Below, piece after piece: positions 24,928 to 33,893 of a stretch of DNA of 38,129 nucleotides. Position numbers and translations under genes: made by a program. The notes under the pieces are model-generated. The model was not told where the DNA came from. It worked only from the letters and a program-made list of their open reading frames with translations, and ran no database searches. The stretch's first letter is position 1, and each line of letters starts with the position of its first letter. The DNA is from Beijerinckiaceae bacterium (lineage in GTDB: Bacteria; Pseudomonadota; Alphaproteobacteria; Rhizobiales; Beijerinckiaceae): assembly GCA_947498445.1 (NCBI GenBank), contig CANMLK010000010.1:1-38129 (forward strand), written 5' to 3'.

Positions 24928-25920
24928 TCAGAATACGCCTTGCCGATGCGGTCGACAGATATCGCCTTGGGATAACAGGTCCTCGAAATATGCGATGGTC
25001 TTCACCAGGCCTTCGCGCAATTGCGTCTTGGGCTGCCAATCCAGAAGCTGGCGCGCCACACTTATGTCCGGCTGGCGATGTCTGGGATCGTCTGATGGAA
25101 GCTTATGCGAAACCACATTCGACTTCGAACCGGTGATTTCCAATACAAGATCGGCAAGTTCTCTCACAGTGAATTCGGCAGGATTTCCGATGTTGACCGG
25201 CCCGGTCACTTCATGTCCCGTCGCCATCATCCGGATGATCACTTCGACCAAATCATCGACGTAACAGAACGAGCGCGTCTGCGAGCCGTCGCCGTAGATC
25301 GTCAGATCCTCACCCTTCAACGCCTGGACGATAAAGTTTGAAACAACGCGTCCATCGTAAGGATGCATCCGTGGCCCATATGTGTTGAAGATGCGAACGA
25401 CCTTGATCGCCACATCGTGCTGACGCCGATAGTCGAAGAATAACGTCTCTGCGCATCTCTTGCCCTCATCGTAACATGACCGGACCCCGATGGGATTTAC
25501 ATTCCCCCAATACGATTCCGGCTGCGGATGAACCGTCGGGTTGCCGTATATCTCGGACGTGGACGCCTGCAGGATTTTTGCCTTCACGCGTTTTGCGAGC
25601 CCCAGCATGTTCATGGCGCCTATCACGCTCGTCTTCGTCGTCTGCACGGGATCAAACTGATAATGAACCGGGGAAGCGGGACATGCAAAATTGTAGATCT
25701 CCTCCACGTCGACATGCAGAGGAAGTGTTACGTCATGACGCGATAACTCGAATCCCGGATTACCAAGGAGATGTTCCACGTTACGTCGCGTACTTGAAAA
25801 GAAATTGTCGATGCAGAGAACCTCATTTTTTTGCGCCAGCAGCCGCTCGCAAATATGCGATCCCAGAAACCCCGCCCCGCCTGTCACCAAAATGCGTTTT
25901 CCGGCCAACATGAAGAACAT
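24928..25920 (-). CDS. UDP-glucuronate decarboxylase (UDP-xylose synthase), extended SDR
   Basis: This 330-residue NAD-dependent cytosolic enzyme oxidises and decarboxylates UDP-glucuronate to UDP-xylose. Numbered from ATG 25920, GGAGFLGSH (14-22) is the NAD-binding loop, [10 protein letters not shown] (79-88) is a signature of this family, ASTSEIYG (119-126) carries the catalytic Ser/Thr and Glu, and SCYDEGKR (148-155) carries Y150 and K154. [10 protein letters not shown] and YVDDLVE are also typical. Two ATGs, at 25920 and 25911, are both possible; only a weak GAGCGG lies upstream. Divergent from the phosphomannomutase gene, it leads manC. UDP-xylose would go to exopolysaccharide or lipopolysaccharide; no glycosyltransferase is in the window. 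Confidence 0.94.
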   Translation of the reverse strand: MFFMLAGKRILVTGGAGFLGSHICERLLAQKNEVLCIDNFFSSTRRNVEHLLGNPGFELSRHDVTLPLHVDVEEIYNFACPASPVHYQFDPVQTTKTSVIGAMNMLGLAKRVKAKILQASTSEIYGNPTVHPQPESYWGNVNPIGVRSCYDEGKRCAETLFFDYRRQHDVAIKVVRIFNTYGPRMHPYDGRVVSNFIVQALKGEDLTIYGDGSQTRSFCYVDDLVEVIIRMMATGHEVTGPVNIGNPAEFTVRELADLVLEITGSKSNVVSHKLPSDDPRHRQPDISVARQLLDWQPKTQLREGLVKTIAYFEDLLSQGDICRPHRQGVF

Positions 25921-26215
25921 CCGCTCAATTTTGCGCACCAAGCGCTGTATTGCATACAGGGGACTGCCCCCTCAAGGCGAGGCCCCAGTTGCTACTGGAG
26001 CCTTTCGACGGTCTTTCGATTTTTGAACTTGCAAGGCAGTATGAATTTTTGCAAACAGGATTTGACGGACCCAGAGATAATCCTGCGCGCATCTTATGCG
26101 AACGCCATATGTGCTTGATCTGCGGAGGCGCCTGCCCCGCAGCCAGTGGAGCTGCAATCCAGCGTGCGAAAAGCGTGGCGTGCGACACAGCGTAACAATT
26201 GGAGAAAATACATCA
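25921..26215. promoter_or_regulatory. Divergent intergenic region of the sugar-nucleotide genes
   Basis: This 295-base stretch separates the UDP-glucuronate decarboxylase gene (minus) from the phosphomannomutase gene (plus) and should hold both promoters. Short overlapping frames on both strands look like chance and resemble no known protein. No repeat or convincing promoter was recognised. Confidence 0.4.
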
Positions 26216-27685
26216 ATGTTGCTCAGTGACTACGCACCGGCGGTTGGCTTTGGAACCAGTGGCTTGCGCGCCCTGGTTTCCAACCTGACGCCAGAAGCCG
26301 TCAGCGCCTATGCCCGCGCCTTTGTGCGCGCCACCCAGTCGCAAGGGATTGATGTCACCGGATGCGTCGTCGGTTGGGATCTGAGGCCAAGCAGCCCGGC
26401 GATTGCGGCCGCCGTGTGCGCGGGGCTTGAAGTGGAAGGCGTCGAGCCGGAAATCGCAGGCCCCTGCCCCTCGCCAGCCATCGGTCTGCGCGCGATCACG
26501 GCCGGCAAGCCGGGCATCGTCGTCACGGGAAGCCACATTCCTTTCAATCGAAACGGCGTCAAGTTTTTTACCGCCCGCGGAGAAATCACCAAGGCGGACG
26601 AACGGGCCATCGCGGCCTGCGATGCGGTCGAGCTTGTGATCGGCCGCGACGATCTGGCGAGCGCCGTCAGCCGCTGGACGGCAGCGCTTGCTGAGCCCTC
26701 AGGGGAGGCTATCGGCGCTTACCGCACCCGCTTCAGCGACGCTTTCGCAGCCGACTGTCTGTCAGGCCTGCGAATTGGCGTCTATCAACACAGCGCGGTC
26801 GGACGGGATTTTCTCCTTAGTCTGCTCGGCGATCTGGGCGCCGAGGTTGTCGCGCTTGGACGCAGCGATACGTTCGTGCCCATCGACACCGAAGCTGTTC
26901 TCCCGGAGGACGAGGCAAAGGCCGCCGCGTGGGCGAAGGAGCACGGGCTCGATGCAATTGTCTCAACCGATGGTGACGGCGACAGGCCATGGGTGTGCGA
27001 CGAGCGCGGCGCGTTCTTGCGCGGCGACGTCCTTGGCGTACTGGCGGCCCGGCGTCTTGGCGCGCAACGGGTTGCGACGCCGGTCAGCTCGAACACGGCG
27101 CTTGAGAAATGCGGGTCCTTCGCGAAGATTTCGCGCACCCGCATCGGCTCGCCCTTCGTCATCGAAGCGATGGAGGCACTCGCCGCCGATGAGAGCGTTT
27201 GCGTGGTGGGCTACGAGGCCAATGGCGGTTTCCTGACCCAGACTGCAGCGCAGGTCAACGGCTTCAGCCTCTCGCCATTGCCGACACGCGACAGCACCTT
27301 GCCCATTCTCCTGGCCCTGACAGCCGCAAAGGAAAGCGGCGCGCCAGTCTCCGCGCTCGTCGAAACGCTGCCGCCCCGGCGCACGTCATCTGGCAGCGTC
27401 AAGGGAATCGCGACGATCGACAGCTTCACGTTCGTCCTTTCGATGGAGATCGACCCCAAGGGCTGCGATGTGTTCCTTTCCTTCACCGGCTCTACGCAAA
27501 GCAAGGTGGATTCGACGGACGGACTGCGCGTGACAATGGCGAGCGGCGACATTGTGCATCTTCGGCCATCGGGCAACGCGCCCGAGTTCCGCTGCTATGT
27601 GGAAGCAGATACGCAGGCCCGAGCGGACGCCCTCCTTGCCGACGCGTTGCAGGCAATCGCGGCGCGGTTCAAAATGGCGAGTTAG
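26216..27685 (+). CDS. Phosphomannomutase / phosphoglucomutase family enzyme
   Basis: This 489-residue alpha-D-phosphohexomutase interconverts hexose-6- and hexose-1-phosphates, here probably mannose for ManC. The phosphoserine loop is TGSHIPFNRNG with S106, the metal loop is DGDGDRP with D252, D254 and D256, and the phosphate-binding loop is RPSGNAPEFRCY. The sugar-binding loop reads GYEANGGF (332-339) instead of the common GE.SGH, which may alter sugar preference. The ATG at 26216 has GGAGAAAA about ten bases upstream; an extension to 26096 has no support. The last four bases overlap the convergent methyltransferase gene. Confidence 0.93.
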   Translation: MLLSDYAPAVGFGTSGLRALVSNLTPEAVSAYARAFVRATQSQGIDVTGCVVGWDLRPSSPAIAAAVCAGLEVEGVEPEIAGPCPSPAIGLRAITAGKPGIVVTGSHIPFNRNGVKFFTARGEITKADERAIAACDAVELVIGRDDLASAVSRWTAALAEPSGEAIGAYRTRFSDAFAADCLSGLRIGVYQHSAVGRDFLLSLLGDLGAEVVALGRSDTFVPIDTEAVLPEDEAKAAAWAKEHGLDAIVSTDGDGDRPWVCDERGAFLRGDVLGVLAARRLGAQRVATPVSSNTALEKCGSFAKISRTRIGSPFVIEAMEALAADESVCVVGYEANGGFLTQTAAQVNGFSLSPLPTRDSTLPILLALTAAKESGAPVSALVETLPPRRTSSGSVKGIATIDSFTFVLSMEIDPKGCDVFLSFTGSTQSKVDSTDGLRVTMASGDIVHLRPSGNAPEFRCYVEADTQARADALLADALQAIAARFKMAS

Positions 27686-28506
27686 CCGCCAGATCTCGTT
27701 GCGCGCCAGGCATGGGGCCGCACCCCGCGCATCTCGCCCCCGGTGACGCTGCCGTAATAGGCTACGCCGCCCACTGTGAAGCTTATCTCGTCGCCATGCA
27801 GCCTGCCATTCTCTAGGGTGGCGGCGCCGAGCTTGCCTGTGAATTTCTGATACTTCTGCGTCACAACGAGATCGGCGTCTCCCAGCTTCCAGGCGCCGCT
27901 GGCGTTTGCCGGGACAATGTATTTGAACATGCGGCACCACTCCCTGCAGTCCGGCCCTACTTCAGCCGTTTCGTCATGGTCCCAGTCGGTAATCGTGTAG
28001 GTCACGGTCACAATGCGCGTGCCGGGACGCAATTTGAGAAAATTGGGGACAAGCTCGTCGAGGTTCTGCGGCAGGAGGAACAGCGGCATTACGGTCGCCT
28101 TCGAGATGTCGGCCACGTACATGTCGCCTTCAACAAACTGCGCTCGGTCCGCAACGCCCGCTTCCTCCGCGCGCTTGCGTGCATAATCCACCATCTTCGG
28201 ATTGAATTCGACGCCATGCCCGCGCGCGCCGCGCCTGGCCGCCGCGATCACCATGCGGCCGTCGCCTGAGCCCAGATCAATCACATAGTCGCTTGGCTGC
28301 AAACCCGCGAGATTGAGCGTCGCTTCCACGGACTTGTCGGGCGTTGGCACCCAGACGACGTCTTTTCCGGCCTGACCCGAATACGGCTCGAACGGCTCAT
28401 TGGTTGGCTGGGCGAACGCTCCCGGCGCCGACAGCGCACAGGCGAGCGTGACCGCGGCGGCGAAGCGAAAGGCAGCGGCCCAGCTACCGGCCCGGGAAAT
28501 TTTCAT
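27682..28506 (-). CDS. SAM-dependent methyltransferase-fold protein with a signal peptide
   Basis: The protein has 274 residues. Residues 1-32 form a signal peptide: basic MKISRAGSW, a hydrophobic core, and probable cleavage after GAFA. The rest is a class I methyltransferase domain: motif I VIDLGSGDGRMVIAA (75-89), acidic E100 in GVEFNPKMVDYA, and FVEGDMYVADI with LPQNLDELVPNFLKLRPG further on. The start follows GGAGACGACG. SAM is not expected in the periplasm, so an exported protein with an intact SAM motif is puzzling. The signal could instead be a membrane anchor with the domain inside. The C-terminal part (190-274) is beta-rich and not recognised. It is the only gene between phosphomannomutase and tctA and overlaps the former by four bases, tail to tail. 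Confidence 0.85.
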   Translation of the reverse strand: MKISRAGSWAAAFRFAAAVTLACALSAPGAFAQPTNEPFEPYSGQAGKDVVWVPTPDKSVEATLNLAGLQPSDYVIDLGSGDGRMVIAAARRGARGHGVEFNPKMVDYARKRAEEAGVADRAQFVEGDMYVADISKATVMPLFLLPQNLDELVPNFLKLRPGTRIVTVTYTITDWDHDETAEVGPDCREWCRMFKYIVPANASGAWKLGDADLVVTQKYQKFTGKLGAATLENGRLHGDEISFTVGGVAYYGSVTGGEMRGVRPHAWRATRSGG

Positions 28507-28643
28507 CGTCGTCTCCGTATGTCCAGTTTGTGTTTGGCGTCCTGACTGCGGAGCAGGCTAGCGCCGCTCACCGGTTCGGGGAAGCGCGCCCCCTTCACAA
28601 ATAATTGCGGACCGCTTCAGCGCGGCGACAGACCTGAGGCCAG

Positions 28644-30143
28644 CTATTCGACCATGGCTTCATCGCGCCGGCGCCGAATGGTTGGCGCGGCGACAACAAT
28701 GAGCAGGAAGGCGGCGGCGAGGAGAAAACCGATGCTGATGGGCGAACTGAGAAAAATTGCTGGATCCCCGCGCGAAATCAGCAGCGCCCGGCGCAGATTT
28801 TCCTCCATCATCGGGCCCAGCACAAAGCCCAGGATGAGCGGGGCAGGTTCGCACCCCAGCTTCAAGCAGATGTAGCCAAACACCGTGAAAAACGCGAGCA
28901 CGGCGAGGTCGGCGGTGTTGGAATTGATCGTGAACGTGCCGACGCAGCAGAACGCGACGATAGCGACGAACATCATGCGATATGGAATGCGCACCAGCCG
29001 CACCCACAATCCAACCAGTGGAAGATTGAGGATCACCAGCATCAGATTGGCGATCCACATGCTGGCGACGATGCCCCAGAACAGCTCCGGCCGATCCGTC
29101 ATGACGCGCGGGCCGGGGCTGACGCCATGCACCATCAGCGCGGCGATCATCAGCGCCATGGTCGGATTGGACGGGATGCCAAGCGTCAACATGGGCACCA
29201 TCGACGTCTGTGCGCCGGCGTTGTTGGCGGCCTCAGGCGCCGCGACGCCGCGAATGTCGCCCTGGCCAAAATTGCGCGGCGCGCGCGCCACTTTCTTTTC
29301 CAGCGTGTAGGCGGCGAAGGACGCCAGCAGCGCGCCGCCCCCCGGCAAGACGCCCAGTAACGAGCCGAGCGTGGTGCCGCGCAGCACCGAGGGGATGCAA
29401 GTGCGCACATCCGCCCAGCTAGGCAGAACACGGCCGATGCTTTGTGCAATGCCGCTTTTCACTTCTTTCTTTTCGAGGTTCACGGCGACTTCCGCGAGGC
29501 CATAAATCGCCATGGACAGCGCCACGAATTCCACACCATCCGCCAACCCCTGCAAGCCATAGGTAAAGCGGCGCACGCCTGAATTGATGTCTGACCCCGC
29601 GAGCCCGAAGATCAGGCCCAGAATGACCATGCCGATCGCCTTGACGATCGAGCCATGCGCAAGAACGACCGCCGCCACAAGGCCGCACACCATCAACGAG
29701 AAATATTCGGCAGGCCCAAACTGCAACGCGATCTGCGCCAGCGGCGGCGCGCCCACCGCAATCAGAAGCGCAGCGACGCAACCGGCAAAGAACGACGACA
29801 ACGCCGCCACGCCAAGCGCTGGCCCAGCGCGGCCTTGCCGCGCCATCTGGTGCCCATCAAGGCTTGTGACCACGGATGACGGTTCGCCAGGAATGTTGAT
29901 GAGGATCGCCGTGGTGGAGCCCCCGTACTGCGCGCCATAGTAAATGCCGGCCATCATGATGAGCGCGGAGATGGGGTCCAGCGTGAAGGAGATCGGCAAC
30001 AGCAGCGCGACCGTCGTCACCGGGCCAATGCCCGGAAGGACGCCCACCATCGTGCCGAGCACAGAACCGATCAGGCAATAGACGAGATTTTGCGGCGACA
30101 GGGCGACGCCAAATCCAAGCAAGATATTGGAAAAAACGTCCAT
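28644..30143 (-). CDS. tctA: Tripartite tricarboxylate transporter, large membrane subunit TctA
   Basis: TctA is the large integral inner-membrane subunit (about 12 helices) that moves small carboxylates with an ion gradient. The 499 residues match the family. Signatures are GVLPGIGPVTTVALLLPISF (about 37-56), AGIYYGAQYGGSTTAILINIPGEPSSVVT (about 65-93) and, in the second half, GVLPGGGALLASFAAY, the duplicated glycine-proline motif. The gene starts 12 bases after tctB and completes the tctC-tctB-tctA operon. It is the only TctA in the window. Besides its own TctC, it could in principle serve some of the orphan Bug proteins. Confidence 0.97.
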   Translation of the reverse strand: MDVFSNILLGFGVALSPQNLVYCLIGSVLGTMVGVLPGIGPVTTVALLLPISFTLDPISALIMMAGIYYGAQYGGSTTAILINIPGEPSSVVTSLDGHQMARQGRAGPALGVAALSSFFAGCVAALLIAVGAPPLAQIALQFGPAEYFSLMVCGLVAAVVLAHGSIVKAIGMVILGLIFGLAGSDINSGVRRFTYGLQGLADGVEFVALSMAIYGLAEVAVNLEKKEVKSGIAQSIGRVLPSWADVRTCIPSVLRGTTLGSLLGVLPGGGALLASFAAYTLEKKVARAPRNFGQGDIRGVAAPEAANNAGAQTSMVPMLTLGIPSNPTMALMIAALMVHGVSPGPRVMTDRPELFWGIVASMWIANLMLVILNLPLVGLWVRLVRIPYRMMFVAIVAFCCVGTFTINSNTADLAVLAFFTVFGYICLKLGCEPAPLILGFVLGPMMEENLRRALLISRGDPAIFLSSPISIGFLLAAAFLLIVVAAPTIRRRRDEAMVE

Positions 30144-30155
30144 TGCGCAGGGCCC

Positions 30156-30602
30156 TTACAAACTGGGCCAGATCGGCAGCGGCAAGCGCAATGCGAAAAC
30201 GAAGATCAGCGAGACAAGCCCCGTCAATGCAAGACTCAGGATGGCTGCTTCGCGCCATCGCGCGTCTGGCGTCGCGAACGCCGATAAAAATGTTGTGCCC
30301 ACAAGCGAAATCACCAGCCCAAGTGGCTGGATGGCGAGGGCGAATATAAGCACGCTGGCGACGAGAACCAGCAAAGGCCGCAGCTTGATAGGCTCAATGC
30401 TTTCGCCCTTCGCCACAAGCGCACGAATGACGAGCACAACGCCCAAAAAGGCGAGCGCCCAACCAAGCATGGCGGGAAAATAGCCAGGGCCCATTCGGCC
30501 CCCGCGTCCCATGGAATAGCCGTTCGCTGTCACAATCGTCACGGCGGCGAACGCCAGAAACATGACGCCGGCCCAGAAGTCTTTCGGCGCGCGAATGAAC
30601 AT
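30156..30602 (-). CDS. tctB: Tripartite tricarboxylate transporter, small membrane subunit TctB
   Basis: TctB is the small membrane subunit (four predicted helices) of the tripartite tricarboxylate transporter. This 148-residue protein has helices at about 10-27, 41-62, 75-108 and 121-143, and the signature MGRGGRMGPGYFPAMLG (31-47), which is typical of TctB. It lies 18 bases after tctC and 12 bases before tctA. TctB is poorly conserved in sequence, so the call rests on the MGPGYFP motif, topology and position. Confidence 0.95.
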   Translation of the reverse strand: MFIRAPKDFWAGVMFLAFAAVTIVTANGYSMGRGGRMGPGYFPAMLGWALAFLGVVLVIRALVAKGESIEPIKLRPLLVLVASVLIFALAIQPLGLVISLVGTTFLSAFATPDARWREAAILSLALTGLVSLIFVFALRLPLPIWPSL

Positions 30603-30620
30603 GTCAGCGATGACCCGCGA

Positions 30621-31625
30621 TCAATCGAGCTTGATCTTGGCGTCTTCGATCACCTTCTTCCACTTGGCGTGCTCGGCGCGCACGAAAGCCGCGCCGTCAT
30701 TGGAGGATGTGCCGCGCGGCATGGCGCCAACCTTCGCAAACGCCTTGCCCAGCTCCGGATCTTTCAGGGCTATCGTAATCGCTGCGTTCAGCCTGGCCAC
30801 GACATCGGGCGGCGTTCCGGCGGGCGCGAAAACGCCGAGCCACAGATCGACCTCAAATCCGGCGAGACCAGTTTCAACAATCGTTGGCAGGTCAGGATAA
30901 ACAGGATTGCGCGTGTCGCCAGTCGTCGCAATGGCGCGTACGCGATTATCCATCGTGAACGGCAAGGCGCCGGCGATGCTGGAGAAAGCGAACTGCACCT
31001 TGTTGCTCATCAGATCAGGGTACGACTGACCGATGCTCTTGTAGGGGATGTGCGTCGCGTCGATGCCCGCGCGTAGCTTCAGAAGTTCGCCCGCGAGATT
31101 GGGCGTGGTGCCAATGCCTGCAGAGGCGAAGTTGAGCTTGCCGGGATTGGCTTTTCCGTAGCGAACGAGATCATCCATCGACTTCACCGGCAGTTCGGGC
31201 GCGACCACAACCACCAGCGGCGAAGACGAAACGACAGAGACCGTGGTGAGTTGCTTGAACAGGTCGTAGGGCATTGACGGCTGAAGCGTCGGATTGATGA
31301 CGATGGCCGGGTCCATCAGCACAATCGTGTAGCCATCCGGGGCAGAGCGGGCGACGGCGTCTGTGCCTGTGATTCCGCCTGCGCCTGGCCGGTTCTCGGC
31401 GATAACCTGCTGGCCAAGAGGCCCAGCCAGATTTTGCGCCAGCGTGCGCCCGACGTAGTCAATGATGCCGCCCGGAGAATAGGGCAGCACAAGGCGAATG
31501 GGCTTGGCGGGATAGGCTTGCGCCCAGGCTCCGCCCACACTGGCGCAGGCGACCGCGAGAAACGAGACCGCCAACATCACTGAGCACGCCAGGGTTGTCG
31601 AGACGCTTTCACCATTCGCTTTCAT
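30621..31625 (-). CDS. tctC: Tripartite tricarboxylate transporter receptor TctC (Bug family)
   Basis: This 334-residue periplasmic binding protein starts at 31625 behind GGAGACGGGC. Its signal peptide is MKANGESVSTTLACSVMLAV... with cleavage near GAWAQA. The mature part begins YPAKPIRLVLPYSPGG, then VIAENRPGAGG, RSAPDGYTIVL, IPYKSIGQSYPDLMSNKV and GVFAPAGTPPDVVARLN, the classical Bug/TctC pattern. It is first in an operon with tctB and tctA. The hallmark blocks differ from those of the five orphan Bug proteins here (APDGYT and PYKS versus APKDG and MERGEVD), so it belongs to another branch. The divergent hybrid kinase gene begins 207 bases away and may control this operon. Confidence 0.96.
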   Translation of the reverse strand: MKANGESVSTTLACSVMLAVSFLAVACASVGGAWAQAYPAKPIRLVLPYSPGGIIDYVGRTLAQNLAGPLGQQVIAENRPGAGGITGTDAVARSAPDGYTIVLMDPAIVINPTLQPSMPYDLFKQLTTVSVVSSSPLVVVVAPELPVKSMDDLVRYGKANPGKLNFASAGIGTTPNLAGELLKLRAGIDATHIPYKSIGQSYPDLMSNKVQFAFSSIAGALPFTMDNRVRAIATTGDTRNPVYPDLPTIVETGLAGFEVDLWLGVFAPAGTPPDVVARLNAAITIALKDPELGKAFAKVGAMPRGTSSNDGAAFVRAEHAKWKKVIEDAKIKLD

Positions 31626-31767
31626 GCCCGTCTCCAAAAAATTCGTTTGTTCATTTCCAGCGTCGTTCACGCTCGGATTCAAGTCAAGTGACGAGAATGC
31701 TCCGCTTTGATCGCGCCACGATCACTTCAGGCAAGAGATGTTCCAACCCCGCTGAGCCGGCGCTTCA

Positions 31768-31805
31768 AGCATGACCGCATCTCATGCTACGGTCACATTC
31801 TGTGA
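31768..31805. promoter_or_regulatory. Inverted repeats in the divergent tctC / histidine kinase intergenic region
   Basis: A perfect inverted repeat AGCATGA-7-TCATGCT occupies 31768-31788, and a smaller one, TCACA-TTC-TGTGA, occupies 31793-31805. Both lie in the 207 bases between tctC (minus) and the kinase gene (plus) and have the size of operator half-sites. No binding protein can be named, and neither looks like a terminator. Confidence 0.4.
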
Positions 31806-31832
31806 TCATCGCTCCTGAGAGGCGTTTGCGAC

Positions 31833-33887
31833 GTGCGTCAGAGATTGCTTCTTTTGGTAATTGCTGCGTTGCTGCCATTGGTGGTGGTCATCGGAACGCT
31901 AAGCTTCCTGTCGGTTTCGCAAAAGCAGGCCGAATTGCGCGACGCAGCGGTCGGGTACTCGACAGACATCCTGCGCTCGGTGGACCGTGAGCTGCAGGCG
32001 CAGCGTCATCTTGTTGCCGTCCTTGCCCGCTCCCCCGCGCTTGAAGAGCCCACGCTTGATCTTGAGCGCTTTCACGATGTCGCCCAGCGCTTTGTTGCGC
32101 AAGTCGATGGATGGGATCGCGTTATTCTTGCGCAAGTTGGGCGCGGCCAAATCCTCAATACCGCCGTTCCATTTGGAACAGATCTGCCGGCCATCGTGGA
32201 CGCCGAGGGCTTCGATCAGGCTCTGAAGAATGACGACATGATCGTGACAAATCTGACAGGCCCGGGCCCCCTGGCGGCGAGCGGGCCCGCGATGGTGGCG
32301 CTACGCAAACAGCTCAACCTGCCAAACGGGCAGACGATCATTCTCAGCGTACTCGTTCGCTCTGAATTGTTCGAGCGCACGATCCGCCAAGCGCGGATAG
32401 AGCCAAGCTGGCGGCCTTTTCTGATCGACGGCGCGGATCGCATCATCTCTGCGCCGCGCGCGGCGAGCGCCACCGGCCAGCGCGCCAGTCAGCCAGCTAT
32501 CGAAGCGCGCTCTAAAGGCGCGAGCGGCGTGTATCCGGCCCATGCGTGGAACGGCGAGCCGGTTATCACCGCGTTCATCAAATCCGCAGAGACCAATTGG
32601 TCCACGCACATTTCGATTCCAGCAAACGAATATAACGAACCGCTGCGACGCTCGATTGCTATGATCGGCGCATTGACGCTTCTAGCGCTTCTTCTATTCG
32701 CTGTGTTCGCCTATGTGGCGCGGCGCGAACTTGTCGCCACGCGTACCGAATCCGAGGTGATGTCACGTGCGTCGCGGATGGAGGCGCTCGGGCGCATGAC
32801 AGGCGGGGTCGCACATGATTTCAACAATCTGCTGATGGTCGTGACAACCGCCGCAGAAATGCTACGCCAGCGAAATCTCGACAAGAGCGCCGAGCGCTTT
32901 CTCACAGCGATCCAAAGCGCTGCGGACCGCGGGGCCCGGCTGACGCGGCAATTGAGCATGTTTGCCCGCGGGCAAGGCGGCGAAGTCACAACCATTGATG
33001 TGGGGCTACGCCTTATCAGCATCAAGTCGCTTCTTCAGCAATCAGTCACCGACGAAATTCCCATCGAGTTCCGCCTTCCAAAAGAGCCCTTATTCATCAG
33101 GGTCGACCCCGTGCAGTTCGATCTTGCGATTGTGAATATCGTGTCGAATGCGCGAGACGCCATGCCGGTGGGCGGAAGAGTCGAGATCAGTCTGCAAAAC
33201 GCGGCTTATCCGGGTCACTGCGGCCGTGGCCTGCGGCTTTCGATAAGCGACAATGGCTCTGGAATTTCATCCAAGGATCTGCCGCACGTCTTTGAACCCT
33301 TCTTCACAACCAAAGAGGTCGGCAAGGGCAGCGGGCTAGGCCTCAGTCACGTTTATGGTTTCGCGCAGGCGCACGGTGGAACCGCAGAAATCGCCAGCGA
33401 GCCAGGGCGAGGAACCACCGTATCTCTGTCTTTTCCCGCTGTGGACGAACCCATCATGCCCGCGAGTGAAGAACGCGCGCCAATCGACATTGCCTGGCGC
33501 GGGGATGGTCTGGAAGCAATCGTCGTCGACGACAACGACGACGTTCGCGTCTTGACGGGTGAAGTGCTCGCCGACATCGGCTTTCATGTTCGCTATGCGT
33601 CCAACGCCAGCGAAGCGATGGCGCTTTGTGAAGCTGGCTCGGATTTACTCGTGTCCGACATCGTAATGCCCGGCGCGATGAACGGCGTCGGGCTGGCGCT
33701 CCTTGTGCGCCAGCGCTGGCCCGACATGCAGACGTTGCTCATGACCGGTTACAGCGAAGCCTCGGCGGAGGCGACGAAAGCCGGTTTGCGCGTGATCAGA
33801 AAACCTTTCACGCGCGCCATGCTGCTTGGCGCCATCAACACGGGACGGCTTGAAACAAGCCGTCGCTTTGGACGCACCAAAGTGTGA
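31833..33887 (+). CDS. Hybrid sensor histidine kinase with C-terminal receiver
   Basis: This 684-residue inner-membrane protein has helix 1 at about 5-26, a large periplasmic sensor region (30-272, probably Cache-like), helix 2 at about 276-296, then a kinase core. The phosphoacceptor is H328 (GGVAHDFNNLL, the HPK4-type H box). The N box has N439 (NIVSNARDAM), G1 is SDNGSGIS with D473, and G2 is GKGSGLGLS. The receiver domain (560-670) has D566/D567, phospho-acceptor D609 (LVSDIVMPG) and K657 (IRKPF). It has no DNA-binding output, and no response regulator gene lies nearby. The GTG start is preceded by GAGAGG about 11 bases upstream. It diverges from tctCBA, so ligand sensing for that transporter is likely; Bug proteins are known to signal to sensor kinases in Bordetella. 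Confidence 0.93.
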   Translation: MRQRLLLLVIAALLPLVVVIGTLSFLSVSQKQAELRDAAVGYSTDILRSVDRELQAQRHLVAVLARSPALEEPTLDLERFHDVAQRFVAQVDGWDRVILAQVGRGQILNTAVPFGTDLPAIVDAEGFDQALKNDDMIVTNLTGPGPLAASGPAMVALRKQLNLPNGQTIILSVLVRSELFERTIRQARIEPSWRPFLIDGADRIISAPRAASATGQRASQPAIEARSKGASGVYPAHAWNGEPVITAFIKSAETNWSTHISIPANEYNEPLRRSIAMIGALTLLALLLFAVFAYVARRELVATRTESEVMSRASRMEALGRMTGGVAHDFNNLLMVVTTAAEMLRQRNLDKSAERFLTAIQSAADRGARLTRQLSMFARGQGGEVTTIDVGLRLISIKSLLQQSVTDEIPIEFRLPKEPLFIRVDPVQFDLAIVNIVSNARDAMPVGGRVEISLQNAAYPGHCGRGLRLSISDNGSGISSKDLPHVFEPFFTTKEVGKGSGLGLSHVYGFAQAHGGTAEIASEPGRGTTVSLSFPAVDEPIMPASEERAPIDIAWRGDGLEAIVVDDNDDVRVLTGEVLADIGFHVRYASNASEAMALCEAGSDLLVSDIVMPGAMNGVGLALLVRQRWPDMQTLLMTGYSEASAEATKAGLRVIRKPFTRAMLLGAINTGRLETSRRFGRTKV
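33844..33864. terminator. Perfect hairpin at the convergent kinase/GST junction
   Basis: GACGGCTTG (33844-33852) and CAAGCCGTC (33856-33864) form a perfect 9 bp stem with an AAA loop. It lies in the last codons of the kinase gene, 30 bases before the GST gene ends. There is no T-tract on either side, so terminator function is possible but not shown. Confidence 0.4.
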
Positions 33888-33893
33888 GGCCTC

